Source of the DNA: Sneathiella chinensis
GTDB taxonomy: Bacteria; Pseudomonadota; Alphaproteobacteria; Sneathiellales; Sneathiellaceae
Reading direction: 5' to 3'
Assembly: GCF_012720115.1 (NCBI RefSeq)
Contig: NZ_VNWN01000007.1
Coordinates: 310,001-374,000, forward strand
Length of the DNA stretch: 64,000 bases
The position numbers and the translations under genes are program-made. The notes below the pieces were generated by a model that searched no databases, was not told the DNA's origin, and saw only the letters and a list, made by a program, of their open reading frames with translations. Position 1 is the first letter of the stretch; the number at the start of each line of letters is the position of its first letter. Shown here in pieces: positions 46,667 to 59,529 of this stretch.

Positions 46667-46795
46667 ACAGGCCGTGCATCAAGGTAACTTCCACGCCTCG
46701 CGAACCAAGTGATGAACATGGAACCGATTGTCAATCCTGCAATGACGATCCTTACCCGCATCCGATCCTGACGGATTTCAGGGGTCGGGGTTTTG

Positions 46796-46820
46796 GGCCA
46801 GCCTTCGGGCTGGCCTTTTT
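46796..46820 (+). terminator. Terminator of the Hfa-like operon
   Basis: 8-bp stem GGCCAGCC/GGCTGGCC with a TTCG tetraloop, followed by TTTTTC. Confidence 0.88.
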
Positions 46821-46823
46821 CTG

Positions 46824-47885
46824 TCAGCGCGGGGCCGACAGTTCGTGGACGACGGAGACCGCCAGCGCAAGGACAATCATGCCCATCCCCTGATGCAGGG
46901 CGCCCAAGGATACCGGGACAACCGTGATCAGGGTCCAGATACCGATCAGCACCTGCGCCAACACCGCGAACAGCAGGAAGGTAATCCCGGCGCGGGCCCG
47001 GTCCCCCGTCCCCGGCTTGCGGGCAAACAGGAACAACAGGATCACGGCCGCCGTTACCGCATAGGCGACCATGCGATGCGTGAACTGAATCGTCGCCACA
47101 TTTTCCATGAAATTCATGTACCACGGCGTCATATGGAAAATATCCTCGGGCACGAACTGGCCGCCCATCAACGGCCATTCGTTATAAATAAGCCCGGCCT
47201 TCAGGCCCGCCACAAAGCCGCCGATCAAGATTTGCAGCCCGATCAGGGCCAGAACAATCCGGCTCCACCGGACCAGTCGTTCCGGGCGCCCGCGCACACC
47301 GGCCTGCCCCGGATACAGCAAATCAAGGGCCGACCATAACAGCGCCGCCAGAATAAGGCTGGCCAGCGCCAGATGGGCCGTCAGGCGATAATGGCTGACA
47401 TCCGGCTGATCGATCAGGCCGCTTTTCACCATGACCCATCCCATCAGACCTTGCGAGCCGCCCAGAACAAACAGCATCAGCAACCGGGGAACCTGCGCCA
47501 GGCGGATGCGCCCGGCAATCAACAGCAGGACAAACGGTACAAAGAAGGCCAGACCGATAATCCGTCCCAAAAGACGATGGCCATATTCAAAGGCATAAAT
47601 TTCCTTGAATGCGGACAGGGACATGCCCTTGTTGACCTTCTGGTATTCCGGGAAGGCCTTATATTTCTCAAATTCCGCATCCCATGCCTGCTCTGTCAGG
47701 GGCGGTAGCCAGCCGGTTACCGGGCGCCATTCCACCATGGACAGGCCGGATTCGGTCAGGCGCGTCACCCCGCCCAGAACCACCATACAGAAAACAAGAA
47801 ACGCCACGGTCAACAGCCAGCCGGCCACAAGGCGGGCATCGTCACGACTGCGGGTTACGGAAAAGGAAGAAGTCATCGTCATCAT
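46824..47885 (-). CDS. ctaA: Heme A synthase (COX15/CtaA)
   Basis: Oxidises heme O to heme A for aa3-type oxidases. About 353 residues and eight membrane segments. The heme-ligand histidines are visible in YGHRLLGRIIG, TAHLALASL, QFTHRMVAYA and LHQGMGMIVLAL. The frame is open to 47975. ATG 47885 (followed by ATGs at 47882 and 47876) is chosen because the membrane protein begins soon after; none has a clear ribosome binding site. Confidence 0.93.
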   Translation of the reverse strand: MMTMTSSFSVTRSRDDARLVAGWLLTVAFLVFCMVVLGGVTRLTESGLSMVEWRPVTGWLPPLTEQAWDAEFEKYKAFPEYQKVNKGMSLSAFKEIYAFEYGHRLLGRIIGLAFFVPFVLLLIAGRIRLAQVPRLLMLFVLGGSQGLMGWVMVKSGLIDQPDVSHYRLTAHLALASLILAALLWSALDLLYPGQAGVRGRPERLVRWSRIVLALIGLQILIGGFVAGLKAGLIYNEWPLMGGQFVPEDIFHMTPWYMNFMENVATIQFTHRMVAYAVTAAVILLFLFARKPGTGDRARAGITFLLFAVLAQVLIGIWTLITVVPVSLGALHQGMGMIVLALAVSVVHELSAPR

Positions 47886-47990
47886 GGCGGAGAAGATACC
47901 GCCGGGTGGAAAATATGCAACGAAAATAGAATCGCATCCCGCCCCGTTCGCGTCGCGGGTCCCACCCCCGGACAATGCAGGGCAACAAAA

Positions 47991-48019
47991 AAGGCCCCGG
48001 CTGCAAGAGCCGAGGCCTT
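47991..48019 (-). terminator. Terminator of tRNA-Pro
   Basis: 12-bp stem (47991-48002 with 48008-48019, one wobble or mismatch), followed on the minus strand by TTTTTTG, just after the tRNA 3' end. Confidence 0.85.
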
Positions 48020-48024
48020 CTTGT

Positions 48025-48101
48025 TGGTCGGGCAGGCCGGATTTGAACCGACGACCCCTACACCCCCAGTATAGTGCGCTACCAGGCTGCGCTACTGCCC
48101 G
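48025..48101 (-). tRNA. tRNA-Pro (anticodon GGG)
   Basis: 77 nt with encoded CCA. Acceptor CGGGCAG/CTGCCCG, anticodon stem CTATA/TGTAG with loop CTGGGGG (anticodon GGG, reading CCC), T-arm GGTTCAAATCC. Confidence 0.95.
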
Positions 48102-48207
48102 CCAATGGGTGTGTCAATCGGCGCGCACTATAGCTTTCCTGTTCAGCCATTGCAACGCCTCTGTGTGCTTCGGGTAACTTTTTTTAAAACCCCTTTAAAA
48201 CTGCGGG

Positions 48208-48705
48208 TTACAGCGCGCTCGCCAGCACCTCCCGAAGGGTTTTAAGCTCCTCCCGGATGGCGTGAAGCCGCGCCCTCGAACCCTCGTCAAGATCGGTATT
48301 CTGTCCGGCAGGCGCTGCTGCTGCGGCGGCCTCCTCGGTCGGAGCCGGAGCCGCATCCGCCGGACTGTCATCCCCGTCAGACGTCAGAGAGACAGAAACC
48401 GGTGCCGGATTTTTAAGGGCATCAATATTGCCAATCTTCCCGCCCTGCTCTTTCAGCAGCTTTTGCGCGCCCTTGATGGTAAAGCCGTGGGTATACAAAA
48501 GATCGCGAATGCCCCGGATCAGTTCCACATCGGCAGGACGATAATAGCGCCGACCGCCCCCGCGTTTCAGCGGTTTGACAACAGCGAATTTCGTTTCCCA
48601 GAACCGCAGGACATGTTGAGGCACGTCCAGTTCGTCCGATACTTCACTGATCGTCCTGAACGCATCCGGGTCTTTTTGGGTCTTGCGCACCATACTTTCG
48701 GCCAT
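48208..48705 (-). CDS. MerR-family transcriptional regulator
   Basis: 165 residues. The winged helix-turn-helix begins [22 protein letters not shown] and continues to [14 protein letters not shown]-terminal Ala/Pro-rich tail ends in a coiled-coil helix. No metal-binding Cys. It follows ihfA by 14 bases, the standard alphaproteobacterial pair. Confidence 0.92.
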   Translation of the reverse strand: MAESMVRKTQKDPDAFRTISEVSDELDVPQHVLRFWETKFAVVKPLKRGGGRRYYRPADVELIRGIRDLLYTHGFTIKGAQKLLKEQGGKIGNIDALKNPAPVSVSLTSDGDDSPADAAPAPTEEAAAAAAPAGQNTDLDEGSRARLHAIREELKTLREVLASAL

Positions 48706-48719
48706 CTCCGTTCGCCAGA

Positions 48720-49025
48720 TCAGCCTTCACGGACGCCGTTATTGATCTTGTCTTTGAGGACATGGGAAGCCCGGAACACCAGAACCTTCCGCGGCTCAAT
48801 GGGGACTTCCTCGCCGGTTTTCGGGTTGCGGCCCACACGCCCGCTTTTCTGCCGAACCTGCAGACTGCCAAAGGATGAAATCTTGACGGACTCGCCTCCG
48901 GCAAGACGATCGGCAATCTCGCCCAGGACTTCCTCTACATACGCGGCAGACTCATTACGGGACAAACCAACTTTTTGGTAAACTGCTTCGGCCAAATTTG
49001 CTCTGGTCAGTGTATTTTTGCTCAT
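48720..49025 (-). CDS. ihfA: Integration host factor subunit alpha
   Basis: 101 residues from ATG 49025 (GAGGTGGG upstream; the in-frame GTG 49034 is discarded). [15 protein letters not shown] and [22 protein letters not shown] are the DNA-binding arm features of IhfA. DNA-bending nucleoid protein with IhfB, encoded elsewhere. Confidence 0.96.
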   Translation of the reverse strand: MSKNTLTRANLAEAVYQKVGLSRNESAAYVEEVLGEIADRLAGGESVKISSFGSLQVRQKSGRVGRNPKTGEEVPIEPRKVLVFRASHVLKDKINNGVREG

Positions 49026-49248
49026 GTTTCCCACCTCGCACCGTTGCTAAAGGATTATCACAGCAGAAAAGACCGTCAACTGTTATGGGGATATTTCCCG
49101 GAACAGAACGGGAATCAGAGTGATTCACCGTTATTTTCGACTAACGCCTTGAAATTGAACAGCCTTCAAACCGGAATTCGCCCCTACAGGTTGCGAATCT
49201 GGTTTGGAAGATTCGGAAAGCTCCTGCCCCGGTCAAACCGGGCCCGGA

Positions 49249-50220
49249 CTAGAAACGAACCAGGGCAGACCCCCAGGTAAATCCGCCGCCCATCGCCTCA
49301 AGCAGCAACAGGTCGCCGCGCTTCACCCGGCCATCCCGCACAGCCTCGTCCAACGCCAGCGGAACAGACGCCGCAGAGGTGTTGCCATGCCGATCAACCG
49401 TCACCACAACCTTTTCCGCCGGCATCTTCAGCTTGCGGCCTGTGCCGTCGATGATGCGCTTGTTGGCCTGATGCGGGATCAGCCAGTCGATATCGTCCGG
49501 GGCAAGACCGGTGGCCTCAAGGGCCTCGTTCACCACGCTGGCCAGATTGGTCACCGCGTGCTTGAACACCTCGCGGCCTTCCATACGCAGGTAACCCGTG
49601 GTCCGGGTCGAGGAAGGCCCGCCGTCCACATACAGCAGGTCGTGCTTGCCACCATCCGCATGCAGATGGGATGTCAGAACGCCCCGGTCGGCATTGGTAC
49701 CCGCCTCTTCCGAGGCTTCCAGCACCACGGCCCCGGCGCCGTCCGCAAAAAGAACGCACGTGGTCCGGTCTTCCCAGTCCACAATGCGAGAGAATGTCTC
49801 GGCGCCGATCACAAGCGCCCGGTTGGCCTGTCCGGCCTTGATGAAATTATCCGCTGTCGCCAGTGCATAGATGAAACCGGTACAGACAGCCTGAACGTCA
49901 AAAGCGAACCCGCCTGTCATGCCCAGCTTGTGCTGAACCGTGGTCGCGGTTGCGGGGAAGGTTTCGTCCGGCGTGGCCGTCGCCACCAGAACCAGATCAA
50001 TGTCATTGGCCGTCAGACCGGCATTGTCGAGCGCCGCCTGCGCCGCTTTCGTCCCAAGATCGGACGTCAGTTCGCCGTCTGCTGCAATATGCCGTTGCCG
50101 AATCCCGGAGCGGGCCACAATCCACTCGTCAGAGGTATCCACCATGGTGGACAATTCTTCATTGGTCAGGATTCTTTCCGGCAGGTAGGACCCTGTCCCG
50201 GCAATTACTGAACGACGCAT
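49249..50220 (-). CDS. fabH: 3-oxoacyl-ACP synthase III
   Basis: Starts fatty-acid synthesis by condensing acetyl-CoA with malonyl-ACP. 323 residues. Catalytic triad Cys (DVQAVCTGF), His (IPHQANKRI) and Asn ([10 protein letters not shown]). ATG 50220 is 50 bases after plsX. Confidence 0.97.
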   Translation of the reverse strand: MRRSVIAGTGSYLPERILTNEELSTMVDTSDEWIVARSGIRQRHIAADGELTSDLGTKAAQAALDNAGLTANDIDLVLVATATPDETFPATATTVQHKLGMTGGFAFDVQAVCTGFIYALATADNFIKAGQANRALVIGAETFSRIVDWEDRTTCVLFADGAGAVVLEASEEAGTNADRGVLTSHLHADGGKHDLLYVDGGPSSTRTTGYLRMEGREVFKHAVTNLASVVNEALEATGLAPDDIDWLIPHQANKRIIDGTGRKLKMPAEKVVVTVDRHGNTSAASVPLALDEAVRDGRVKRGDLLLLEAMGGGFTWGSALVRF

Positions 50221-50270
50221 AACAGCTCCACTTCCGGCAAATCAGATACCGGAGACTCTATTGTGACACT

Positions 50271-51386
50271 CTATTGTTTTACTTTTTCGGTATCAGCAGG
50301 CAACCCGTCCTCATCGGAATCGGGATCAACTGATGGGGTATCCCCATTATGCCCTAACTTGCCCTGCGCATCAAAGGCCTTGAAGTGGGCAATCATTTTA
50401 TCGATCATCCCTTCGGAAACCATTTCGATGGTGACCGCGATCGCATTGGCAAATCCAAGGGCATCCGTGCCGCCATGGCTTTTCACGCAAACACCGTTCA
50501 GGCCAAGGAAAACCCCGCCATTATAGCCACGGGGATCCAGTCGGTCCTTGAGGATTCGCAGGCCGCCACGGGCCAGAAGATAACCGAGTTTTGACAAAAG
50601 AGAGCTTTTAAAGCCGACCCGCAGGAAGTTGGCAAACAGGCTTGCCACCCCTTCCGCTGTCTTCAGCGCCACATTCCCGGTAAAGCCATCGGTTACAACA
50701 ACGTCGACCGTGCCGCGTGTGATATCGTCGCCTTCAATAAAGCCGCAATATTCGAACGGGGGATTTTCCATGGATCGCAAGCGGTCCCCGGCTTCGCGAA
50801 TGGTATCGCTGCCTTTCAGTTCCTCGACCCCGACATTCAGCAAGCCGACCCGAGGAGGCACCCGGCCAAGAACGGCACGGGCAAAGTCGGCGCCCATGAC
50901 CGCAAACTGAACCAGATTGTCGGCGTCGCATTCCACATTGGCCCCAAGGTCCAGCATCACCGTCTCGCCTTTCAGCGACGGCAGCATGGAAGCAATGGCC
51001 GGGCGATCAATGCCCGGCAGGGTCCGAAGCGAGAATTTCGCCATAGCCATCAGGGCACCGGTATTCCCGGCGGAGACAACGCCTCCCGCCTCGCCCTCGC
51101 GCACAGCGTCAATGGCAAGTCGCATACTGCTCTGGCGGCCCTTGCGCAGGGCCTGGCTCGGCTTGTCTTCACCCTTGATGGCCTGATCCGTATGACGGAC
51201 CTCGCAGACCTCCTTTACTCCCGGATGGGCATCCAGAAGCGGGGCCAGACGTTTCTCATCCCCAAACAGCAAAAACCGGGCCTGTGGAAACTGAACACGG
51301 ACGATGTCCACCCCCTTGATAACAATATCAGGGGCGTGATCTCCCCCCATCGCGTCAAGGGCAATAACAACGTCTTTGCTCATCAT
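50271..51386 (-). CDS. plsX: Phosphate acyltransferase PlsX
   Basis: Makes acyl-phosphate from acyl-ACP for phospholipid synthesis. 371 residues. ALDAMGGDHAPD, SAGNTGALMA, DLGANVECDADNLVQFA and TDGFTGNVALKT are conserved PlsX motifs. A charged C-terminal tail (DPDSDEDG) is variable. Part of the rpmF-plsX-fabH run. Confidence 0.97.
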   Translation of the reverse strand: MMSKDVVIALDAMGGDHAPDIVIKGVDIVRVQFPQARFLLFGDEKRLAPLLDAHPGVKEVCEVRHTDQAIKGEDKPSQALRKGRQSSMRLAIDAVREGEAGGVVSAGNTGALMAMAKFSLRTLPGIDRPAIASMLPSLKGETVMLDLGANVECDADNLVQFAVMGADFARAVLGRVPPRVGLLNVGVEELKGSDTIREAGDRLRSMENPPFEYCGFIEGDDITRGTVDVVVTDGFTGNVALKTAEGVASLFANFLRVGFKSSLLSKLGYLLARGGLRILKDRLDPRGYNGGVFLGLNGVCVKSHGGTDALGFANAIAVTIEMVSEGMIDKMIAHFKAFDAQGKLGHNGDTPSVDPDSDEDGLPADTEKVKQ

Positions 51387-51429
51387 ACAGTCCGGTTCTT
51401 GTGTCTAACGATAAACGGGGACTGTCTGA

Positions 51430-51615
51430 TTAGAGTACTTCAGCAGTGTCCAGAACTTCACGGTCGTCATAGTGACCGCAAGAACCACAGATGTGGTGCG
51501 GGCGCTTCAGTTCGCCGCAGTTCGGGCATTCGCTTGCCTGTGTACCGCTCAGTGCATCATGTGCACGACGCATGTTACGCTTGGATTTGGTTGTCTTCTT
51601 CTTAGGTACTGCCAT
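51430..51615 (-). CDS. rpmF: 50S ribosomal protein L32
   Basis: 61 residues. [20 protein letters not shown] is the typical basic start. [18 protein letters not shown] is a zinc-ribbon with paired CxxC, so this is the zinc-binding form. It precedes plsX. Confidence 0.98.
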   Translation of the reverse strand: MAVPKKKTTKSKRNMRRAHDALSGTQASECPNCGELKRPHHICGSCGHYDDREVLDTAEVL

Positions 51616-51683
51616 TTTCTTCGTCTCTCATTCATGCACCGGAAAACCGGTGACTGACCAAAACACCACTCCGCTCTCGCGGC

Positions 51684-52253
51684 TTACTTCTTGTCCATCA
51701 GGCTCTTCAGATCGGCAAAAGGCTTGTATGTTTCCACCTTGCCTTCCTCGGCCATATCTCCATCTGCGTCATGCAGATATCCTGCTGCGCTCGATGCGTC
51801 AATAGTTTCCGCCCTTGGATACGGGTCCATGACCAGGGCGATCTGCTCTGCTGCGGTATGAACAACATCAATTTTGTTGTCCACAATCAGCTCCGGCAGG
51901 TCTGAATCCTCCAGGCTCATGCTGTGTTCCACCTCATCGACACCGGCTTCCGCCGCATCGAATGTGTAGCACACGTTAAATGCCTCTTCAATTTTCTGTA
52001 CGACAGGTTCCAGCGTCACAACACAGGCCTGCGACACCTCTGCCGCCACGGTTCCGCTGACTTCCACCTGTCCGGTCGTTTCGGACCGCCGGACCTCTCC
52101 TGCGGTTCTAAAGGACGAAACGGCCAGTATATTCAGGCTTTTCGCGAGGGCCAGCCTCTGATCTTCAGACGCTTCCACATCAAAACGCAGGACATCACGC
52201 CCCAAACGCTCGACATTAACCCACCGAGCAAATTCTTCCCCGGCTTCCTTCAT
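51684..52253 (-). CDS. DUF177 (YceD) family protein
   Basis: 189 residues. The family's central motif is visible as VSQACVVTLEPVVQKIEEAF, and DLPELI....DVVHTAAEQIALVMDPYPRA follows. DUF177 proteins are coded beside rpmF throughout bacteria and, in some, are linked to 23S rRNA accumulation. That role is not testable here. Confidence 0.92.
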   Translation of the reverse strand: MKEAGEEFARWVNVERLGRDVLRFDVEASEDQRLALAKSLNILAVSSFRTAGEVRRSETTGQVEVSGTVAAEVSQACVVTLEPVVQKIEEAFNVCYTFDAAEAGVDEVEHSMSLEDSDLPELIVDNKIDVVHTAAEQIALVMDPYPRAETIDASSAAGYLHDADGDMAEEGKVETYKPFADLKSLMDKK

Positions 52254-52442
52254 GGGACGACCCTTTCCAGCTCCTCAATGATCTGCCAAAGACCGTTTTC
52301 GATGCAACGTTCCGGCCCACGATTCGAAGGCGCGAAAATAAGCGTTTCAGGGCGGCGGGTCAACGGCTTTTCGTGAATTCAGCTAATCAATTGTTTTACA
52401 TACAAAAAACCGGCCAGAAAAACATATCAGCCAGCGCCCTTG

Positions 52443-52991
52443 TCAGGCCTCGCCTTCAAAAGGCTGAAAGCGAACCTGACCCTTGACCAGACCGGACACA
52501 TCCTCAGCCGCCATGGCGTCGGAATTCCTCCGCACATACTCCGCCAACAGGCTGACCGCCGCTTCGGACGGGCCGCCTTCCACGGTGCGGTAATGATTGC
52601 GCCGAAGGGCGTCTTCCAGTGTCTCCTCGCCGCCATCAAGGGCCGTATCATAGGCCGCCACCCGACCATAGAACAGGGTTGCCATTTCCTTGATCCGCTT
52701 GCCAACGCTCAGGTCCCCAACCCCGATTTCGCGAAGGGACTGGTCCATGTCGGCGAAAAGCTGGTCGAACAGGGCCTGCGACAGGCCGGCCATGTCCTCG
52801 CCTTCCCGTTTCAGGCGGCGCAACACCAGATAGGTATGCAGGACGATCATCTCGAACCGGCCATCCACCGTATCGGGAACCTCGCCCCGCAGATAGAAAT
52901 CAGGCTGGCGGGCCTGGTTGACAATCGCCGTGTAGAGGTCGGTTACCGCCCCTTTATACGGGTCGCGCCTGAAAAACTTGCTCAGAATCAT
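52443..52991 (-). CDS. Ubiquinol-cytochrome c chaperone (CBP3/UQCC1-type)
   Basis: 182 residues. AVTDLYTAIVNQARQPDFY and FEMIVLHTYLVLRRLK are family hallmarks. It probably helps assemble cytochrome b of the bc1 complex. It faces the divergent bamE gene, a standard alphaproteobacterial arrangement. Confidence 0.9.
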   Translation of the reverse strand: MILSKFFRRDPYKGAVTDLYTAIVNQARQPDFYLRGEVPDTVDGRFEMIVLHTYLVLRRLKREGEDMAGLSQALFDQLFADMDQSLREIGVGDLSVGKRIKEMATLFYGRVAAYDTALDGGEETLEDALRRNHYRTVEGGPSEAAVSLLAEYVRRNSDAMAAEDVSGLVKGQVRFQPFEGEA

Positions 52992-53168
52992 GATCCTACC
53001 TTGCCGAGGAACACGCGACCTGCTGTCAAAGCCGCGAAATATTTGACATTTGCCTCAATTAAATGGCATGTATGCAGCCTGAATTAAGCGCTTGGCGGTC
53101 GTCTGTCAACAATCGGACCGACCCGGAAGCGCCTTGATCATCATCCTGTTCTGTCTTTTACGGATATC

Positions 53169-53642
53169 ATGGCGAACATCATGACAGCGAAATCAATGAA
53201 AAAACTGTTGAATACGGCCCTTGTCGGGGCTGTTGCCGTGACGCTTGTTGCCTGCGACCCTGTCCGCGAGGAAAAGGGCTACCGTCTGGATGAAGAACAG
53301 ATCGCCAAGGTGGAAAAAGGCATCTCCGACAAGGATGGTGTTCTGGCCGCCCTCGGCTCCCCTTCCAGCATCTCCACCTTCCCCGAGCAGGGAGAGGCCT
53401 GGTACTATATCAGCCGGAAAACAGAACATATCGCCTTTCTGGAAAAGGATGTGATCGAGCAAAACGTGATTGTCATCAAGTTTGACGAGAACGAAGTGGT
53501 CACCGACATCAAGAATTACAGCAAGGAAGATGGCCGCGAAATCGATATGGTAGACCGCACCACCCCGACAGGCGGCAATGAACTGGGCTTCTTTGAACAG
53601 CTGTTTGGCAACTTCGGTCGCTTCAACCCCAACGCCAACTGA
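53169..53642 (+). CDS. bamE: Outer-membrane assembly lipoprotein BamE (SmpA/OmlA)
   Basis: 157 residues. Lipobox VTLVAC (Cys about 29), then GYRLDEEQIAKVEKG and AALGSPSSISTFP...WYYISRKTE, the SmpA/OmlA fold. It acts in the BAM complex at the outer membrane. The start is ATG 53169, or an in-frame ATG slightly downstream. Confidence 0.93.
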   Translation: MANIMTAKSMKKLLNTALVGAVAVTLVACDPVREEKGYRLDEEQIAKVEKGISDKDGVLAALGSPSSISTFPEQGEAWYYISRKTEHIAFLEKDVIEQNVIVIKFDENEVVTDIKNYSKEDGREIDMVDRTTPTGGNELGFFEQLFGNFGRFNPNAN

Positions 53643-53925
53643 TCCAGAGCGCCTTTAATCCTGCACCAAAGGCCCCTGTTTCCCCAAGGGCTGAACGGGT
53701 TTTTGCGTCCTTTTCGCATCGTGCGCGACTGCCATCCGTGACGAAAAACAGAGAACGCTTCCCCTGCCCGAACCACTTTTACGGTGGTTATCAAATTATT
53801 AATATTTCTGAACTAACCCTGTTCGGCAAATCATCCGCCGATTATCTCGGCTCCAAACTAGAATAAAGCCTCCGTACCCTCTCGGCTGGCTATAAAAACA
53901 ACGTTTGTCGATAAGGATCTCCCCC

Positions 53926-56157
53926 ATGTTCCCTTTAAGGCTCAAGCTGGCCCAAAAGCTGCCGTTGCTTATCATTTCCTCCTCCCTCGTTCTGGGTATC
54001 GCTCTTGGTGTCACGGGCTATCTGTCCGGCGCCGATGCGGTTGAACAGGAAGTCAGAAAGAAACTGGATGTCACCCTCGAATCCCGCAAACTGGGACTGA
54101 CCCAGCTTATGTCCTCCGTTCGGGATGATCTGGAGGTCACGGCAACAAACCCGGTGATTGTCAACGCGATCTCCGAATTCGGGACAGCCTGGCTGGGCAT
54201 TTCTGGAAATCCCACGGAAGTCCTGCAGAACGGCTTTATTCACAACAACCCCCACCCGGAACAGGAACGGGACCAGCTCGACAGCGTCGGGGACGGCTCC
54301 TACTACAGTGAGATTCACCAGCGCTTCCACCCATGGCTGCGCTCCTACATGAAATCCCGCGGCTATCATGACATCCTGCTGTTCGACATGGACGGCAACA
54401 TGATCTACAGCGTGCATAAAGAAGAGGATTTCGGAACCAATATCCTGTCCGGCCCCTACAAGGGCACCGATCTCGCCCGCATCTATGAAGCCTCCGTCAA
54501 GGCGGAAAGCGTCACGGACCAGATCTTTACCGATTTCTCCCCCTACGCTGCCAGCCATAACGAGCCGTCCAGCTTCATCGCCTCTCCGGTTCTGATGGAC
54601 GGGTTTGTCGTTGGCGTGGTGGCGTTCCAGCTTTCCACCGAACGGATCGACAACCTGATGCAGAACAGCGCCGGGCTTGGTGAAACCGGTGAAAGCTATC
54701 TGGTGGGCAAGGACAAGCTGATGCGGAGCAACTCCCGCTTCTCCGACACCCCGACCCTTCTCGTCACAACCGTTGACACCGAAGCTGCCGCACGGGCTTT
54801 GGCGGGCGAAAACGGGACCATGTTCTCTGTTGATTACAACGGCACCGAGGTCATCTCCCAATATGCCCATTTTGAATTCATGGGGACGGAATGGGCCATT
54901 CTGGCCGAGATTGATGAACCTGAATTCATGGCCCCTGTTGTCGGCATTCGCAACAACATGGCGCTGATCGGTGGCCTGCTGCTGATCATCGTGGGGTCTG
55001 TTGGCGTCTTCTTCGCCCGCACCATCGCAAAATCACTGGCCAACATGACAACGGCCATGAAAACCGTTGCCAGTGGCGACCTGACCGTGGAGATCCCCTC
55101 CCGCGGGCGGACGGACGAGGTTGGCGACATGGCTGGCGCCCTGCAGGTGTTCAAGGACAGCGCCATTGAACAGAAACGTCTGGAACAGGAAGCCGCCGAA
55201 GCCGCCAAACGGGAAGCCGAACGGGAGAAACGCGAACGGGAAGCCGAACAGGAACGGGTGGAACAGGAACGTCAGCGCGAAGCCGCCGATGCCGAGGAAA
55301 AAGCCGCCCGCGCCGAACGGATTACCAACATCATCCGGGGTTTCGAAGGCAAGGTATCCGAATTGCTCTCCACCCTGACGGGGGCCGCGACCGAGTTGCA
55401 GGCAACCGCCAACAATCTGGTGTCCACCGCCGACAGCTCACAGGAACTGTCCACAATTGTTGCTTCGGCGGCGCATGAGGCCTCATCCAACACGCAAACC
55501 GTTGCCTCGGCGGCGGAAGAACTGTCCGCCTCTATCGGGGAAATCAACCGTCAGGCCTCCCAGGCGTCGCGGGTTTCCGAAGATGCGGTTCGCGAGGCTG
55601 ACAATTCCACCCAGTCCGTGCACTCACTGGCAGAATCCACCAAGAAGATCAGCGAAATCGTGACCATCATTAACGACATCGCCGCCCAGACCAACCTTCT
55701 GGCGCTGAACGCCACCATCGAGGCCGCCCGCGCTGGCGAGGCTGGTAAAGGCTTTGCCGTTGTGGCCAGCGAAGTAAAGAATCTGGCCAACCAGACCGCC
55801 CGCGCAACCGAGGAAATCGCCACCCAGATCAACGAAATGCAGGGGGCTTCGGAAGGAACGGTGACCGCCATCGACAATATCGGAAAGGTCATCCAGTCCA
55901 TCCGCGAGGCAACGGTCAGCATTTCGTCTGCCGTGGAACAACAGGCCTCTGCCACCAACGAGATTTCCCTCAACGTTCAGGAAGCCTCGAAGGGAACAAA
56001 CGAGGTATCCCTGAATATCGAACAGGTGTCCGTCAAGGCACAGGAAACCGGCGCCGCCTCCAATCAGGTGCTGTCGGCGTCCAACTCCCTTGACCAACTT
56101 TCCCACCAGTTGAAAACGGATATCGAATCCTTCCTGTCCGACATTCGTGCCGCCTGA
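53926..56157 (+). CDS. Methyl-accepting chemotaxis protein
   Basis: 743 residues from ATG 53926 (AAGGAT 8 bases upstream; the TTG 53905 extension is dropped). TM1 about 10-30, a ~300-residue periplasmic Cache-like sensor, TM2 about 342-362, HAMP, then a long Glu/Arg/Ala coiled coil (about 430-475). The signalling hairpin tip is [21 protein letters not shown]. No C-terminal CheR-binding pentapeptide. Ligand unknown. No che genes nearby. Confidence 0.95.
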   Translation: MFPLRLKLAQKLPLLIISSSLVLGIALGVTGYLSGADAVEQEVRKKLDVTLESRKLGLTQLMSSVRDDLEVTATNPVIVNAISEFGTAWLGISGNPTEVLQNGFIHNNPHPEQERDQLDSVGDGSYYSEIHQRFHPWLRSYMKSRGYHDILLFDMDGNMIYSVHKEEDFGTNILSGPYKGTDLARIYEASVKAESVTDQIFTDFSPYAASHNEPSSFIASPVLMDGFVVGVVAFQLSTERIDNLMQNSAGLGETGESYLVGKDKLMRSNSRFSDTPTLLVTTVDTEAAARALAGENGTMFSVDYNGTEVISQYAHFEFMGTEWAILAEIDEPEFMAPVVGIRNNMALIGGLLLIIVGSVGVFFARTIAKSLANMTTAMKTVASGDLTVEIPSRGRTDEVGDMAGALQVFKDSAIEQKRLEQEAAEAAKREAEREKREREAEQERVEQERQREAADAEEKAARAERITNIIRGFEGKVSELLSTLTGAATELQATANNLVSTADSSQELSTIVASAAHEASSNTQTVASAAEELSASIGEINRQASQASRVSEDAVREADNSTQSVHSLAESTKKISEIVTIINDIAAQTNLLALNATIEAARAGEAGKGFAVVASEVKNLANQTARATEEIATQINEMQGASEGTVTAIDNIGKVIQSIREATVSISSAVEQQASATNEISLNVQEASKGTNEVSLNIEQVSVKAQETGAASNQVLSASNSLDQLSHQLKTDIESFLSDIRAA

Positions 56158-56177
56158 CGGCATCCCTCCTGAAAGAA

Positions 56178-56212
56178 AAAGGCCGGCCCCGCAAGGGACC
56201 GGCCTTTCTTTT
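56178..56212 (+). terminator. Terminator after the chemoreceptor gene
   Basis: Stem AAAGGCCGG/CCGGCCTTT with an inner GC-rich part, followed by CTTTTTG. Confidence 0.85.
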
Positions 56213-56261
56213 TGCCCGGACACCCCGCCATGGGGCTGCCCGTCTTTCTTTTCAGGACTGC

Positions 56262-58370
<2,109 letters not shown>

Positions 58371-58805
58371 TGACTCCACCCCATTTCTGCAGATCCGGGA
58401 CCTGCTTAAATTGTGATTATTTGGGCTCCATGTCCCTACTCGACGCTAATCATTACAGGGTAATCAACTGTATATATCTACCATGACAGATAAAAATAAT
58501 ATACGCAACTACCTGTTCCGGTTCGACCTTTTGTCTGAATACAGGGGCTTTATTTGCCCCCGAACCAATTTTACAAGAACAACTTTCTGAATACTTTCCA
58601 TACCCTGATTTTACACAAACCGGATAAGAGAAGAACCGCCCCCGCCGGTCCCGTTCCGGCAACTAAAGTCCTGTAAAAGAGCCGCAAAAAATCGGTTTTT
58701 CGCCGCTTTCAAGCAAAAAACAGCAAAGTTTTTACATTCGAATCTAGCCTTGAAGTCAAGAACATGCTAATCGGGCGCCAACGATTTTGAGGAGCATAGC
58801 TAGAA
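58371..58805. promoter_or_regulatory. Divergent hppA / ppa intergenic region
   Basis: About 435 bases between two pyrophosphatase genes read in opposite directions. It must contain both promoters. I see AT-rich stretches near 58470-58500 and 58690-58740 but no clear operator, RNA or open frame. Confidence 0.5.
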
Positions 58806-59339
58806 ATGGATATTTCAAAGATTTCCGCCGGTAAAGATGTCCCCTGGGACGTAAACGTCATTATCGAAATTCCTATCGGTGGCGTGCCGGTCAAATACGA
58901 AGTGGACAAGGACTCAGGCGCCATGTTTGTGGACCGCTTCCTTCACACCGCCATGTTCTATCCCTGCAACTACGGTTTTATCCCTCACACTCTGGCCGAT
59001 GACGGCGACCCGACCGACATGCTGGTTGCGGGCCCGATCCCGGTCATTCCCGGTGCTGTCCTGCGCGCCCGCCCCGTCGGCGTCCTGATCATGGAAGACG
59101 AAGCCGGACAGGATGAAAAAATCCTCGGCGTTCCGGTGGACAGCCTGCACCCTTACTACTCCAACATCCAGAACTACTCCGATCTGCGGGGCGTTCTGCT
59201 GGACCAGATTTCCCACTTCTTTGAACATTACAAGGATCTGGAAGCCAACAAATGGGTCAAGATCGTCCGCTGGGGCGATGCCGATGAAGCCGCTGAAATG
59301 ATCAAGAAATCCCTGACCAAGGATGCCCTGATCGGCTAA
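58806..59339 (+). CDS. ppa: Soluble inorganic pyrophosphatase
   Basis: Family I PPase, 177 residues. The signature DGDPTDMLV holds the metal-binding aspartates; VPWDVNVIIEIP and YPCNYGFIPHT are conserved. GGAG before ATG 58806. Cytoplasmic counterpart of the adjacent H+-pyrophosphatase. Confidence 0.98.
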   Translation: MDISKISAGKDVPWDVNVIIEIPIGGVPVKYEVDKDSGAMFVDRFLHTAMFYPCNYGFIPHTLADDGDPTDMLVAGPIPVIPGAVLRARPVGVLIMEDEAGQDEKILGVPVDSLHPYYSNIQNYSDLRGVLLDQISHFFEHYKDLEANKWVKIVRWGDADEAAEMIKKSLTKDALIG

Positions 59340-59395
59340 TCACCGACCCACATACCGCACGCCCCTGACAACAGGAGCCTGCGCACCGTGACAGA

Positions 59396-59419
59396 CCCCC
59401 GCCGCCGGCGGGGGTTTTT
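59396..59419 (+). terminator. Terminator of ppa
   Basis: Stem CCCCCGCC/GGCGGGGG with a 3-base loop, followed by TTTTTG. Confidence 0.88.
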
Positions 59420-59443
59420 GTTTGTCCGGGACGTTCAGCCATA

Positions 59444-59473
59444 AAAAAACCCTGCCGGAGACCGGCAGGGTTT
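59444..59473 (-). terminator. Terminator of gatCAB
   Basis: 12-bp stem (59447-59458 with 59462-59473) with a 3-base loop, followed on the minus strand by a T run. Confidence 0.9.
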
Positions 59474-59529
59474 CAAAGAGAGAGCCGACCCCGCAACGTG
59501 AGCCGGCTGTCATTCTGTTTCGGACCTGA